From contig CAZLOS010000010.1 of assembly GCA_964561215.1 (NCBI GenBank), positions 1 through 64,000 of the forward strand: a stretch of 64,000 nt of DNA, in the 5' to 3' direction. Under the pieces are notes generated by a model. It made no database searches. It saw nothing but the letters and a program-made list of their open reading frames with translations, and was not told where the DNA came from. Below, piece after piece: positions 48,731 to 56,599 of this stretch. Position 1 is the stretch's first letter, and the number at the start of each line of letters is the position of its first letter. The stretch is from JAJFUV01 sp964561215. GTDB taxonomy: Bacteria > Acidobacteriota > Terriglobia > Bryobacterales > Bryobacteraceae. The translations under genes were made by a program, and so were the position numbers.

Positions 48731-49757
48731 AGTCCGCGGCGTCCCGGAAGGGCTCCTCGCGGTCACGGAAGTCCGGCCGGTAGTAGTTGGCGGCGCCTTC
48801 CTCGATCGGCTGCAGCCACCCGTTTTCAAAGCCGAGTTCTTCCAGCCACTCGATCACGCGTTCGTATTCGCGCGGGCGCAGGCGCCTCGCCAGCAGCGGG
48901 TAGGACTCCTCGTTCACCTTGTGATCCGGATAGTACTGCGACATGACGCTCAAGGCGACGCGCGGCGACAGCGCCTCCCGAATCCACTCGAGCGTGCCGC
49001 GCAGTCCGGCCAGATCGTTGGGCAGCACCAGAAGCCGGATCACCAGGCCTCGCCGGAGAAGGCCGCGCTCGTCCATCACCAGGGTGTCGCCCACCTGCCG
49101 GAACATCCCGGCCACGGCGGCGCGGGACCGTGCCACGTAACCAGGCGCCTTCGAGTATTCGCGGGCGGTCTCGTCGTCGGAGTACTTCAGGTCCGGCAGG
49201 TAGATGTCCACCACCCCGTCCAGCATCCGGATGACGTCCACGTTGTCGTAGCTGTTGGTGTTGTAAACCAGCGGCAGGCGCAAACCGCGGCCGGAGGCAA
49301 TCTCGAGGGCCTTCAGGATCTGGGGGACGAAGTGCGTCGGGGACACCAGGCCCAGATTGTGGCAGCCGCGCCCCTGAAGCTCAAGCATGATTTCAGCCAG
49401 CCGCTGGCATGAGATTTCCTGAGCTTCCGCAGCGGCCGAAAAGTCCTGGCTGATCTCGTGGTTCTGGCAGTACACGCAGCGCAAGTTGCAGTGCCCAAAG
49501 AAGATGTTCCCCGTGCCGCGGGCCTGGCCCCGGGACAGGTGGGAACCGCTCAGGGCGGGTTCCTCTCCAAAGTGCGGGGCCCAGGAGGAGACAATCGGCA
49601 GGCTGGCAGCGGCGCAAACCTTGCGCTCGCCGGCCAGACGATTCACCTGGCACATCCAGGGGCAGATGTCGCACGAGGCCAGACGATGTTCCAGGAAGCC
49701 GGCGCGGCGCGCCAGTTCGCCGGAGTCGTGCAAGGCAAGGTAGGAGGGACACCACAT
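48720..49757 (-). CDS. PflA-like radical SAM protein
   Basis: The 345-residue protein has an N-terminal SCDICPWMCQVNRL cluster, radical SAM motif GHCNLRCVYCQNHE (CxxxCxxC, about residue 92), GLVSPTHFVPQI, IYLPDLKYSDDETA and VIRLLVLPNDLAGL. It resembles the AmrS/PflA relatives and is a paralogue in layout of the converging gene. Target is unknown. It is preceded on the same strand by mrp, with a probable terminator between. Confidence 0.82.
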   Translation of the reverse strand: MWCPSYLALHDSGELARRAGFLEHRLASCDICPWMCQVNRLAGERKVCAAASLPIVSSWAPHFGEEPALSGSHLSRGQARGTGNIFFGHCNLRCVYCQNHEISQDFSAAAEAQEISCQRLAEIMLELQGRGCHNLGLVSPTHFVPQILKALEIASGRGLRLPLVYNTNSYDNVDVIRMLDGVVDIYLPDLKYSDDETAREYSKAPGYVARSRAAVAGMFRQVGDTLVMDERGLLRRGLVIRLLVLPNDLAGLRGTLEWIREALSPRVALSVMSQYYPDHKVNEESYPLLARRLRPREYERVIEWLEELGFENGWLQPIEEGAANYYRPDFRDREEPFRDAADFKS

Positions 49758-49790
49758 CGAGAGGCTGAAGCCAGTCTACCAAAATAGAGA

Positions 49791-49830
49791 AGCGGGCGCG
49801 GCTTTGGGTGATTAGGTGAGTGCGCCCGCT
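49791..49830 (-). terminator. Probable intrinsic terminator downstream of mrp
   Basis: A perfect 9-bp stem AGCGGGCGC / GCGCCCGCT (49791-49799, 49822-49830) with a 22-base loop. Read on the minus strand it is followed by TTCTCTATTTT, a fair U-rich tail. It would end mrp transcription before the PflA-like gene. The long loop weakens the call. Confidence 0.5.
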
Positions 49831-49907
49831 GTCGTAACGGGGATTTGATTATATAAGCGCACGCCGGAAGGAAACGGTTACACCCTTAACGAAATATTTA
49901 CTCAGCG

Positions 49908-50738
49908 TCAGTCGCCGATCTCGATTTTCGGCCCCGAGGCGCCGGTGACCTCGAATACGCGGCGGACGGTTTCCTTGGCCATGGCGTGATAGGCGGCGGC
50001 ACTGGGGTCGCCGGAGTCGCGAAGGGCAATCGGGCTGCCGGAATCGCCGCCGGAGCGGACCGCTGGATCCAGGGCGAGTTCCGCCAGGAAGTGCTCCCCC
50101 ATCTCCTCGGCGGTTTTGCGGCCGCCGCCGGTCGAAAAGACGTCAATGCGCTTGTGGCAGTGGGGGCAGATCAGATAGCTCATGTTCTCGACCAGGCCCA
50201 GAATCGGCACGCGCACTTGCCGGAACATCTGCACGGCCTTGCGGCCATCCTCGAGCGACACGTCGCTGGGCGTGGTGACTACGATGGCGCCTGCCAGCGG
50301 GACCGTCTGAATGACACTGAGTTGCACGTCGCCGGTGCCAGGGGGCAGATCGATGACCAGGTAGTCCAGTTCGCCCCAATCGACTCCACGGAGGAACTGC
50401 TGCATGACGCTGTGCAGCATGGGGCCGCGCCAGATCAGGGGCTTGTCCGAAGGAGCCAGGAAGCCCATCGACATCAACTTGATGCCGTATTGAATGATGG
50501 GCTGGATGCGTTCGTCGATGGCTTCCGGAGTCTCGCGGATCCCCATCATCAGCGGCACATTGGGGCCGTAGACATCCGCGTCCAGCAAGCCGACTTTGTG
50601 CCCGAGAGAGGCCAGAGCCACCGCCAGGTTTACCGCGACGGTGGTCTTGCCGACCCCGCCTTTCCCGCTCCCCACCGCGATCAGGTGATTGACGCCCGGG
50701 ATGGGCAGAGTAGACTCGGCATGTGATTGAGAAGCCAT
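49908..50738 (-). CDS. mrp: Mrp/ApbC/NBP35-type Fe-S cluster carrier ATPase
   Basis: The 276-residue protein has the deviant Walker A GSGKGGVGKTTVAVNLA (about residue 22), LLDADVYGPNVPLMMG, LVIDLPPGTGDVQLS and the cluster-binding CPHC pair (LICPHCHKRIDVF, about residue 193). It binds and transfers Fe-S clusters. The N-terminal DUF59 domain of some Mrp proteins is absent. It follows the ceramidase-like gene by 4 bp on the same strand. Confidence 0.93.
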   Translation of the reverse strand: MASQSHAESTLPIPGVNHLIAVGSGKGGVGKTTVAVNLAVALASLGHKVGLLDADVYGPNVPLMMGIRETPEAIDERIQPIIQYGIKLMSMGFLAPSDKPLIWRGPMLHSVMQQFLRGVDWGELDYLVIDLPPGTGDVQLSVIQTVPLAGAIVVTTPSDVSLEDGRKAVQMFRQVRVPILGLVENMSYLICPHCHKRIDVFSTGGGRKTAEEMGEHFLAELALDPAVRSGGDSGSPIALRDSGDPSAAAYHAMAKETVRRVFEVTGASGPKIEIGD

Positions 50739-50742
50739 ACCT

Positions 50743-52125
50743 TCATTCTACATGGGGGAAGCTGGGGTCTTCGTGCGCGCAGCGCGCGAACAGTTCCGCG
50801 ACCTTATCTGCGATGACTTCCTCCACGGCCCAACCGAACGGCGCCGGGATGCCGTACTCCCACAGGCCTTCGGTACCTTCGTAGCCGCCTTCCTTCAGGA
50901 CGCGCAGGGAAGGAATGTAGGCGGTCAGGTCCGTGTTGTACCCGGAGACCCAGGTGTTTTCCCAACCGTATTCGCGCTTGAACCGAAAGCCGTAGTCGAC
51001 GACCGGTTCGCCGGTAAGCGCCACGAGATTGAAGTCGGAACCTATGCGCCAAACCTGGATCGGGTAGGGCCACCTGGTGGGGAGCTTGCCGTCACGGTTC
51101 AACTGCGCCAGCAGATGCCGGGCGTGGCGGCTCCTGAGCGCGTCGCGGCCGTTTGCCGCTGCTTCGAGGGCCTCGTGGGATGGGGGCTGCTGCAGCGGCA
51201 ATTCGGTCACGCCGTAAGCGCATCGAATGGGTCCGTTGACGGGGCGCATTTTGCCATGCAGCACCAGGTCGACGGCCGCGCCAAGAATACGTCCATAGGA
51301 TTCGGCAAGCATGACCGAGTAGGGAGTCGGGTCCGGGTCCGTACCGTGGTAGCGCGGCAGCGGGTTGGAGTCCGCGCCGCAGCCGTTCAGAAACAGCGCC
51401 ACCGTCCCGGGGTGCTTGTCCTCGATAGCGGCTTGCGCATATCCCGCCCAGTCACCGCCGATCTGATAGCCGGCCAGAGTGGTGGTGTGGCAGGAGTAGC
51501 CGAACAGCACCGCCTTAAGCGCACCGGAGGCGTGGCGAACCGCGAGCACGGGGACGTCCTGGTCCACCGGGCCGGGCAAATGCCGCGTATTGGGCCGCGA
51601 CCGGCGACGGTTGACGGCGAAGCCGGCCAGGCCCTGCTCGAACGAGAGAGTAGCGGGGCTCAAATTGGCGATGGCCGCGCCGATCGCTTCGAGTACCTTT
51701 CCGGGGAGCGCGGCCGTGTAGCGGTCCACCACGGCCTGACGCGGCGGGGCCAGGTTGTAATAGAGCGGCAAAACGTCATTGGTCGCCGGCGCGCTATGGT
51801 TGTGCGAGGCGTTGAGGAGCAGGCGCTCGCGGGACAGTTTGTAGCGGGCGGCGGCCTCGGCGGCGATCCGGTCGCTCATCGCCCGGCTGAAACCCTGCAG
51901 GTCGCTTGTGACGACGACCGCTGTCGCGCCCGTTTCATCTTCGAGCGCCAGGGCCTTCACCCAGATGCGCTGGAGGACGCCTTCGCTGGGCCGGTTGCGA
52001 TTGGCGAAACCGGAAAGCCAGATGGGTTCGTCCGGCGTGACGTCCACCTTGGCAACGCCGGCGCGCCAACTGCCGGCGCCCAGGAGCGTCCAGGCGGCTA
52101 GAAGGAGGGCAAGGATTGTTCGCAT
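50743..52125 (-). CDS. Neutral/alkaline ceramidase-like exported protein
   Basis: The 460-residue protein has a signal peptide (LALLLAAWTLLGAGSW) and a ceramidase N-terminal domain pattern: AGVAKVDVTPDEPIWLSGF, LLLNASHNHSAPATNDVLP (metal-binding His), LFGYSCHTTTLAGYQIGGDW and LFLNGCGADSNPLPR. Neutral ceramidases cleave ceramide; bacterial members of this family also include lipid hydrolases of unknown substrate. The nucleophile and zinc ligands were matched by eye only. It precedes mrp and follows tsaD. Confidence 0.8.
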   Translation of the reverse strand: MRTILALLLAAWTLLGAGSWRAGVAKVDVTPDEPIWLSGFANRNRPSEGVLQRIWVKALALEDETGATAVVVTSDLQGFSRAMSDRIAAEAAARYKLSRERLLLNASHNHSAPATNDVLPLYYNLAPPRQAVVDRYTAALPGKVLEAIGAAIANLSPATLSFEQGLAGFAVNRRRSRPNTRHLPGPVDQDVPVLAVRHASGALKAVLFGYSCHTTTLAGYQIGGDWAGYAQAAIEDKHPGTVALFLNGCGADSNPLPRYHGTDPDPTPYSVMLAESYGRILGAAVDLVLHGKMRPVNGPIRCAYGVTELPLQQPPSHEALEAAANGRDALRSRHARHLLAQLNRDGKLPTRWPYPIQVWRIGSDFNLVALTGEPVVDYGFRFKREYGWENTWVSGYNTDLTAYIPSLRVLKEGGYEGTEGLWEYGIPAPFGWAVEEVIADKVAELFARCAHEDPSFPHVE

Positions 52126-52128
52126 GTG

Positions 52129-53211
52129 TCACTCCGCGAGAGTCAGGTTGGCTTGGGCGCGAAGAGTGAAATCCGCCGTCTCGCCGCGCGCCAGTTTGGG
52201 GAAAGCCGCTGTGGCAATCATGGCGGCGTTGTCGGTAGAAAGCCCAGGGGCGGGGAAATACACCGGGTAGGGCAAGCCCGCCGTTCGCGCGGCGGCACGC
52301 AGACCGGCGTTGCAGCTCACGCCGCCGGAGACGATGAGGGCGCGCGCGGTGGTGGAATCGGCCACCATCGCGGCACGGCGCAGCAGTTCATCGATGACGG
52401 TGCGTTGGAAGCTGGCCGCGAGGTCCAGCGTGGCCCGAGGGGTGACTTCGAGCCACTGTTCGACGGTGGGCTGGGGCGTGGTGCGCAGGAGGGTCCGTCG
52501 CCGGTCGATTTCCGCACTCATATCGTGCGCCTTTACCCACCGCAGCACGGCGGTCTTCAGGCCGCTGAAGCTGAAATCGAGCGGGTTGCCTTTCATGTGC
52601 GCCAGGGTGAAGCGCACCGCCGACGGGTCGCCATGAGGGGCAAGCTCGTCGATGACCGGTCCGCCGGGGTAGCCGAACCCGAGCAGCTTGCCGACCTTGT
52701 CGAAGGCTTCGCCGGCGGCGTCGTCGCGCGTTTTTCCGAGGAGGCGGTAGTGGAACTCCTGGCCGACCTCGAAAAGGTGCGTGTGCCCGCCGCTCACCAC
52801 CAGTGCGATGGCCGGGAAGGGGATCGGCTCGCCGCGCTGCGCGGCTTCGAGCACAACCGCGTAGATGTGCCCTTCGATGTGATTGACGCCGACCAGCGGC
52901 AGGCCACGCACGAACGAGAGCGCCTTGGCGTAGGTCAGACCCACGAGCAGGCTGCCGACAAGGCCGGGGCCCGAAGTGGCGGCCACGGCTGCGAGATCGC
53001 TCCAATCGCTCGATGAGCGTTCCATGGCCTCGCGCACCACCGGCACGATGGCGCGCAGGTGCTCGCGCGAGGCCAATTCCGGCACTACGCCGCCGTAACG
53101 GCCGTGCGTGTCCAGTTGCGAGGCGACCACCGAGGAGAGAAGGCGCGTGCCGTCTTCCACCACGGCCGCGGCGGTTTCATCGCAGGACGATTCGATACCG
53201 AGAATGCGCAA
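52129..53211 (-). CDS. tsaD: tRNA N6-adenosine threonylcarbamoyltransferase TsaD
   Basis: The 360-residue protein begins RILGIESSCDETAAAVVEDG and has VVPELASREHLRAI, AVAATSGPGLVGSLLVGL, VNHIEGHIYA (metal-binding HxxxH) and LVVSGGHTHLFEV, all TsaD hallmarks. It transfers threonylcarbamoyl to A37 of ANN-decoding tRNAs with TsaB/TsaE. Start codon is TTG at 53211. It is divergent from queA, 44 bp apart, pairing two tRNA modification genes. The ceramidase-like gene follows by 3 bp. Confidence 0.95.
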   Translation of the reverse strand: MRILGIESSCDETAAAVVEDGTRLLSSVVASQLDTHGRYGGVVPELASREHLRAIVPVVREAMERSSSDWSDLAAVAATSGPGLVGSLLVGLTYAKALSFVRGLPLVGVNHIEGHIYAVVLEAAQRGEPIPFPAIALVVSGGHTHLFEVGQEFHYRLLGKTRDDAAGEAFDKVGKLLGFGYPGGPVIDELAPHGDPSAVRFTLAHMKGNPLDFSFSGLKTAVLRWVKAHDMSAEIDRRRTLLRTTPQPTVEQWLEVTPRATLDLAASFQRTVIDELLRRAAMVADSTTARALIVSGGVSCNAGLRAAARTAGLPYPVYFPAPGLSTDNAAMIATAAFPKLARGETADFTLRAQANLTLAE

Positions 53212-53255
53212 GCTTCAGTGCTCCACTGATATTCTGGAACTGGAAAACCGGGAAT

Positions 53256-54326
53256 TTGGAAATCATCCCCAACTTTGATTATCACCTGCCGCAGGAACGG
53301 ATCGCGGTGCGGCCGCTTGAAGACCGCGCGGCGTCGCGGATGCTGGTACTCCATCGCCGGGAGCGGCGGTGGGAGGATAGAACCTTCCGTGACCTGCCCG
53401 AGTACATCGGTCCGGGCGACTGCCTGGTGCTGAACGACTCCAAAGTCATCCCGTCGCGGCTTTACGGCCAACGCGCCGGCGTGCACGCGCTCCCGGTGGG
53501 GAAGAACAATCCGAAGCGCTGGGCGAACCTGAGCGGGCGCGTGGAAGCGCTGCTGGTGCGGCCCGTCGGGGGCGATCCGCATGTATGGGAAGCGTTGGTG
53601 CATCCAGGGCGCAAGATGAGGACGGGCGAGCGGGTGACGTTTGCCGAAGGGTTCGAAGCGGAAATCGTGGGCCGCGGCGAGTACGGCCAGCGCACACTGC
53701 GCTTCGACTATGGCGGGGACGTCTTCGCGAAGCTGGATGAAGTGGGCCACGTACCGCTGCCGCCGTATCTGCACCGTCCCGACGAGCCGGCAGACCGCGT
53801 GCGATACCAGACGGTGTTTGCGCGCGAGCCGGGATCCTCGGCGGCGCCCACCGCCGGGTTGCACTTCACTCCGGAGACGCTCGAAAAGTGCCGCGCGGCC
53901 GGCGCCGAACTGGCTTATGTGACACTGCACGTCGGGTTGGGCACCTTTCAGCCACTGCACGAGGAGATGCTGCGGACGGGCCGCCTGCACCCGGAGTTCT
54001 ACCACATCACGGAAGAGGCGGCGGCGAAGATGCGGGCGGCGCGTCGTGTCGTGGCGGTAGGCACAACGAGCGTGCGCACCATCGAGAGCGCCATGCTGCG
54101 CGGGGGTCTTGCGGAAACCGGTGCGGAGACCGAGTTGTTCATTCAACCGGGTTTCGAGTTTCGGGCTACGGGCGCCATGCTGACGAATTTTCACTTGCCC
54201 AAGAGCAGCCTGTTAATGCTGGTCGCGGCGTTCGCGGGCCGGGAGTTCGTGCTCGAGGCGTATCGTCACGCCGTGGAGGCGGAATACCGCTTCTATTCTT
54301 ACGGCGACTGCATGCTGATCGTCTAG
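53256..54326 (+). CDS. queA: S-adenosylmethionine:tRNA ribosyltransferase-isomerase QueA
   Basis: About 356 residues in family range: FDYHLPQERIAVRPLEDRAA, LVLNDSKVIPSRLYG, EALVHPGRKMRTGERVTF, GHVPLPPYLHR, PTAGLHFTPETLEKCRAAG, VTLHVGLGTFQPL, GTTSVRTIES and LTNFHLPKSSLLMLVAAFAG. It makes epoxyqueuosine from preQ1-tRNA. The frame is open far upstream into tsaD, but the family start is matched by TTG 53256; a TATTCT box lies at 53230-53235. It ends convergently with the hydrolase gene (4-bp overlap). Confidence 0.94.
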   Translation: MEIIPNFDYHLPQERIAVRPLEDRAASRMLVLHRRERRWEDRTFRDLPEYIGPGDCLVLNDSKVIPSRLYGQRAGVHALPVGKNNPKRWANLSGRVEALLVRPVGGDPHVWEALVHPGRKMRTGERVTFAEGFEAEIVGRGEYGQRTLRFDYGGDVFAKLDEVGHVPLPPYLHRPDEPADRVRYQTVFAREPGSSAAPTAGLHFTPETLEKCRAAGAELAYVTLHVGLGTFQPLHEEMLRTGRLHPEFYHITEEAAAKMRAARRVVAVGTTSVRTIESAMLRGGLAETGAETELFIQPGFEFRATGAMLTNFHLPKSSLLMLVAAFAGREFVLEAYRHAVEAEYRFYSYGDCMLIV

Positions 54327-55474
54327 CGCGTCTCGTGTTCCGTGCTCACCGTGGCTCCGCGCGTGTCGGTAGCGGTCAGGAAGAACACGATGGGGCGCGC
54401 CGCGGGGAGTTTCGCGCGGATTCGTTTACCGTTTACTTCGGCGGGAGCCGACTGCCAGAGGCGATCTTTCCACGGGCCGGTCGCGTGCGTGTAGCAGAGC
54501 GCCGCTTCGCGGATTTTCGCGCGGCCGCTCCAACGCACTTCCACGGTGTCGCCTTTCAGCGTGTGCGGGCTCAAACGGGCAAGCGGGAGGCCACCGCGCA
54601 GGTGTTGATCGGCGAATAAGCCGATCTCGACGGGCTTCCAGCCATCGGTGTGACTGTGCTTCATGCGCACGGTCACGGCGAGGGTGCGCGGCCCTTTGGG
54701 CAGGCGATAACTCAACTGGTAGTTGTCCAGGCCGTAAGCGAAATCGTTGGTGCCGTTCACCCACAACATGGGCATGCGCGCCTGGGGCAGGTAGCGGGAG
54801 GGATCGAAGTTTTCGATCCACCGGGTGCGTTCGGGAAGTTTGTCGATGGCGGGTGCCCAAGGGCTGTTCTGGTAGATGAAGCCGCAGCCATAGACCGGGA
54901 TGGCGACTTTGAGCCGGTCGTCCAGGCCCGACACCATACTGGTGAGATAGCCGCCCCATGAGATGCCGGTGATGCCAATGCGGGAGGCATCCACTTCCGG
55001 CTGCGCGGCAAGCAGCGACACGGCGCGGATCACCGCCGCCACGGCATGATAGGGCCACGTCTCGGGCGGGCCATCCTCGATGTTTGTGAAGATCTCTCGA
55101 TTGTCCTGCTCGGGGCCGGCATCGGCGTGGCGGTTGCCGTCCGGACCTCTTCCGCGCAGGTCCATGGAGATGGCGGCGTAGCCGCGTTTGGCCCATAACC
55201 CGGCCCACTCGGCGAACGCCTTCCCGCCGCCGCCGTGCACCAGCACCATGGCCGGGACTTTGCCGGTGAGCTTTTCGGGGATGGCATAGTATGCGAAGAC
55301 GCGCGTGGGCTTGCCATGGAACGGTTCGTTCGAATAGTAGAGCGCGCGCAGCGTACCGTGCTGCTGCAGCCAGTCCACGGTTGGCGGCTGCCGCAACCGG
55401 TTGAGATCCCAGGGACCGCTGGCCGCAACGGCGGTAGCGGCAACCAGGAATGTGGCGATACGCAGAATCTTCAT
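54323..55474 (-). CDS. Exported alpha/beta hydrolase (acetylxylan-esterase-like)
   Basis: The 383-residue protein has a signal peptide (ILRIATFLVAATAVAASG) and the alpha/beta hydrolase set: VLVHGGGGKAFAEWAGLWAK, oxyanion region, nucleophile Ser in GITGISWGGYLTSM (about residue 175), Asp in VNGTNDFAYGL and His in MKHSHTDGW. The lid and C-terminal beta domain are longer than usual. Substrate is probably an ester of a polysaccharide, inferred from the family. It ends convergently with queA. Confidence 0.85.
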   Translation of the reverse strand: MKILRIATFLVAATAVAASGPWDLNRLRQPPTVDWLQQHGTLRALYYSNEPFHGKPTRVFAYYAIPEKLTGKVPAMVLVHGGGGKAFAEWAGLWAKRGYAAISMDLRGRGPDGNRHADAGPEQDNREIFTNIEDGPPETWPYHAVAAVIRAVSLLAAQPEVDASRIGITGISWGGYLTSMVSGLDDRLKVAIPVYGCGFIYQNSPWAPAIDKLPERTRWIENFDPSRYLPQARMPMLWVNGTNDFAYGLDNYQLSYRLPKGPRTLAVTVRMKHSHTDGWKPVEIGLFADQHLRGGLPLARLSPHTLKGDTVEVRWSGRAKIREAALCYTHATGPWKDRLWQSAPAEVNGKRIRAKLPAARPIVFFLTATDTRGATVSTEHETR

Positions 55475-55629
55475 GGGAATGACGCCATCTTATCAGGCGT
55501 ACACACTGGTTTTTTGCAGTCACAGGTCTGGCGGCTATTTTTTGAAGCGGGCTAGACTCCTTTTATCAGCAATTTGCGCCGAAGGGCGGAGTGATGCGGA
55601 TGTTGGGGCACAGAGGTGGGAACGATAGA

Positions 55630-55691
55630 GTTTTCGTTGAGAGTTCCGGTTGAGAGCCGGCCGGTAGTCCGGCGCGGTGTGGAACGAAAAC
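55630..55691 (+). promoter_or_regulatory. Structured leader upstream of the secreted protein at 55707
   Basis: The stretch holds nested complementarity: outer stem GTTTTCGTT (55630-55638) with AACGAAAAC (55683-55691), and inside it hairpins CCGG..CCGG (55646-55660) and GCCGG-TAGT-CCGGC (55660-55673). A near-repeat TTGAGAG..CCGG occurs twice. The block ends 15 nt before ATG 55707. It resembles a riboswitch or structured leader but fits no class I can name; the GEMM consensus was not matched. Confidence 0.4.
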
Positions 55692-55706
55692 ACGGGAGTT
55701 CCAACG

Positions 55707-56540
55707 ATGGCGAAAGAGCATTTCCTGACTATTTGCGCACTAACGATCCTGGCTTGGCCCTTGGCGGGGCAGACGCGTATCGATCTGAAGAATCAGACCC
55801 GCGCGGTCGATTTTTCGGGGGCGACTTACACAAAACCGGCTAAGAGCGGCGCCAGCTTGCCGGTCACTTGCGGGACCGGTGAGATGTACATTCTGACGTC
55901 GGCTCCGGCGGGCAGCAATGTATACGTGTGCACGGCTACAAACACATGGAATCTGCAGGGAGGGAGCTCCAGCCCGGGCGCGCCAAACACGTCGGTGGTG
56001 TCCAGGACGAGCGACACGGTGCTGACCATCGGCGCGGGCTGCGCGGCGAACTCACCGTGCAACGTGAGGACGGGCGGCAGCATTCTTTCGTTCACCAACA
56101 GCTCGACGGTGACGATCACGGGCGGCACGGGAACAGCTTACGTGTTCGTGTCCGGCAGCGGACAGCTCACGGTAGGGCACAACCTGACGCTCAGTTGCTC
56201 GGGCGGCTGCACGGCTCAAGCGGGCATCACTGCGTTTCCCGCCGACAGCGTCCCGCTGGCGAGTTGGACGGCCACTTCGGGCGTGTGGTCGTCGAGCGGG
56301 TCCGACGTGCGGAGCTTCCTGAGCCGGGATTACCTGACCACGGGGGCGGGACTCGTACTGGTCAGCGGAGCAGGCTACCAGAGCATTAGCGTGGACCAGG
56401 CGGTTATCGGCCTGCGCAGCGCGGCACCGTCGAGCGCCGGGGCAAGCTGCACGGCGGGGCAGTGGGCACTGGATCTTTCGTATTACTATCTTTGCGTGGC
56501 CACGAATGCATGGAAAAGAACGGCTTTGGCATCATGGTAA
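55707..56540 (+). CDS. Secreted Ser/Thr/Gly-rich protein with paired CxATNxW motifs
   Basis: The 277-residue protein starts at ATG 55707 (GGGAG upstream) with a signal peptide (LTICALTILAWPLAG). The mature part is beta-rich and Ser/Thr/Gly-rich, with Cys pairs (GAGCAANSPCNV, LSCSGGCTAQ). A motif VYVCTATNTW near residue 84 recurs as YYLCVATNAW near the C terminus, bracketing the main domain. No family is recognised; such proteins occur in Bryobacterales as surface proteins. The large secreted gene follows at about 59 bp. Confidence 0.75.
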   Translation: MAKEHFLTICALTILAWPLAGQTRIDLKNQTRAVDFSGATYTKPAKSGASLPVTCGTGEMYILTSAPAGSNVYVCTATNTWNLQGGSSSPGAPNTSVVSRTSDTVLTIGAGCAANSPCNVRTGGSILSFTNSSTVTITGGTGTAYVFVSGSGQLTVGHNLTLSCSGGCTAQAGITAFPADSVPLASWTATSGVWSSSGSDVRSFLSRDYLTTGAGLVLVSGAGYQSISVDQAVIGLRSAAPSSAGASCTAGQWALDLSYYYLCVATNAWKRTALASW

Positions 56541-56599
56541 GCTTTGGAACAAGCGCGAAGAGAAGGGACAAGGCGGCGATTTCAATGTGGGGTGAAGCA

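Noticed and set aside
50752..52101. Antisense open frame of about 450 codons over the ceramidase-like gene
   Set aside because: The minus strand has a signal peptide and ceramidase motifs; the antisense frame has neither.
55561..55706. Cyclic-di-GMP (GEMM) riboswitch before the secreted protein
   Set aside because: A GGGCACAG-like stretch was seen but the GEMM core (GGGCAAACC.. GACGCAAAGCC) is not matched, so only an unassigned structured leader is claimed.
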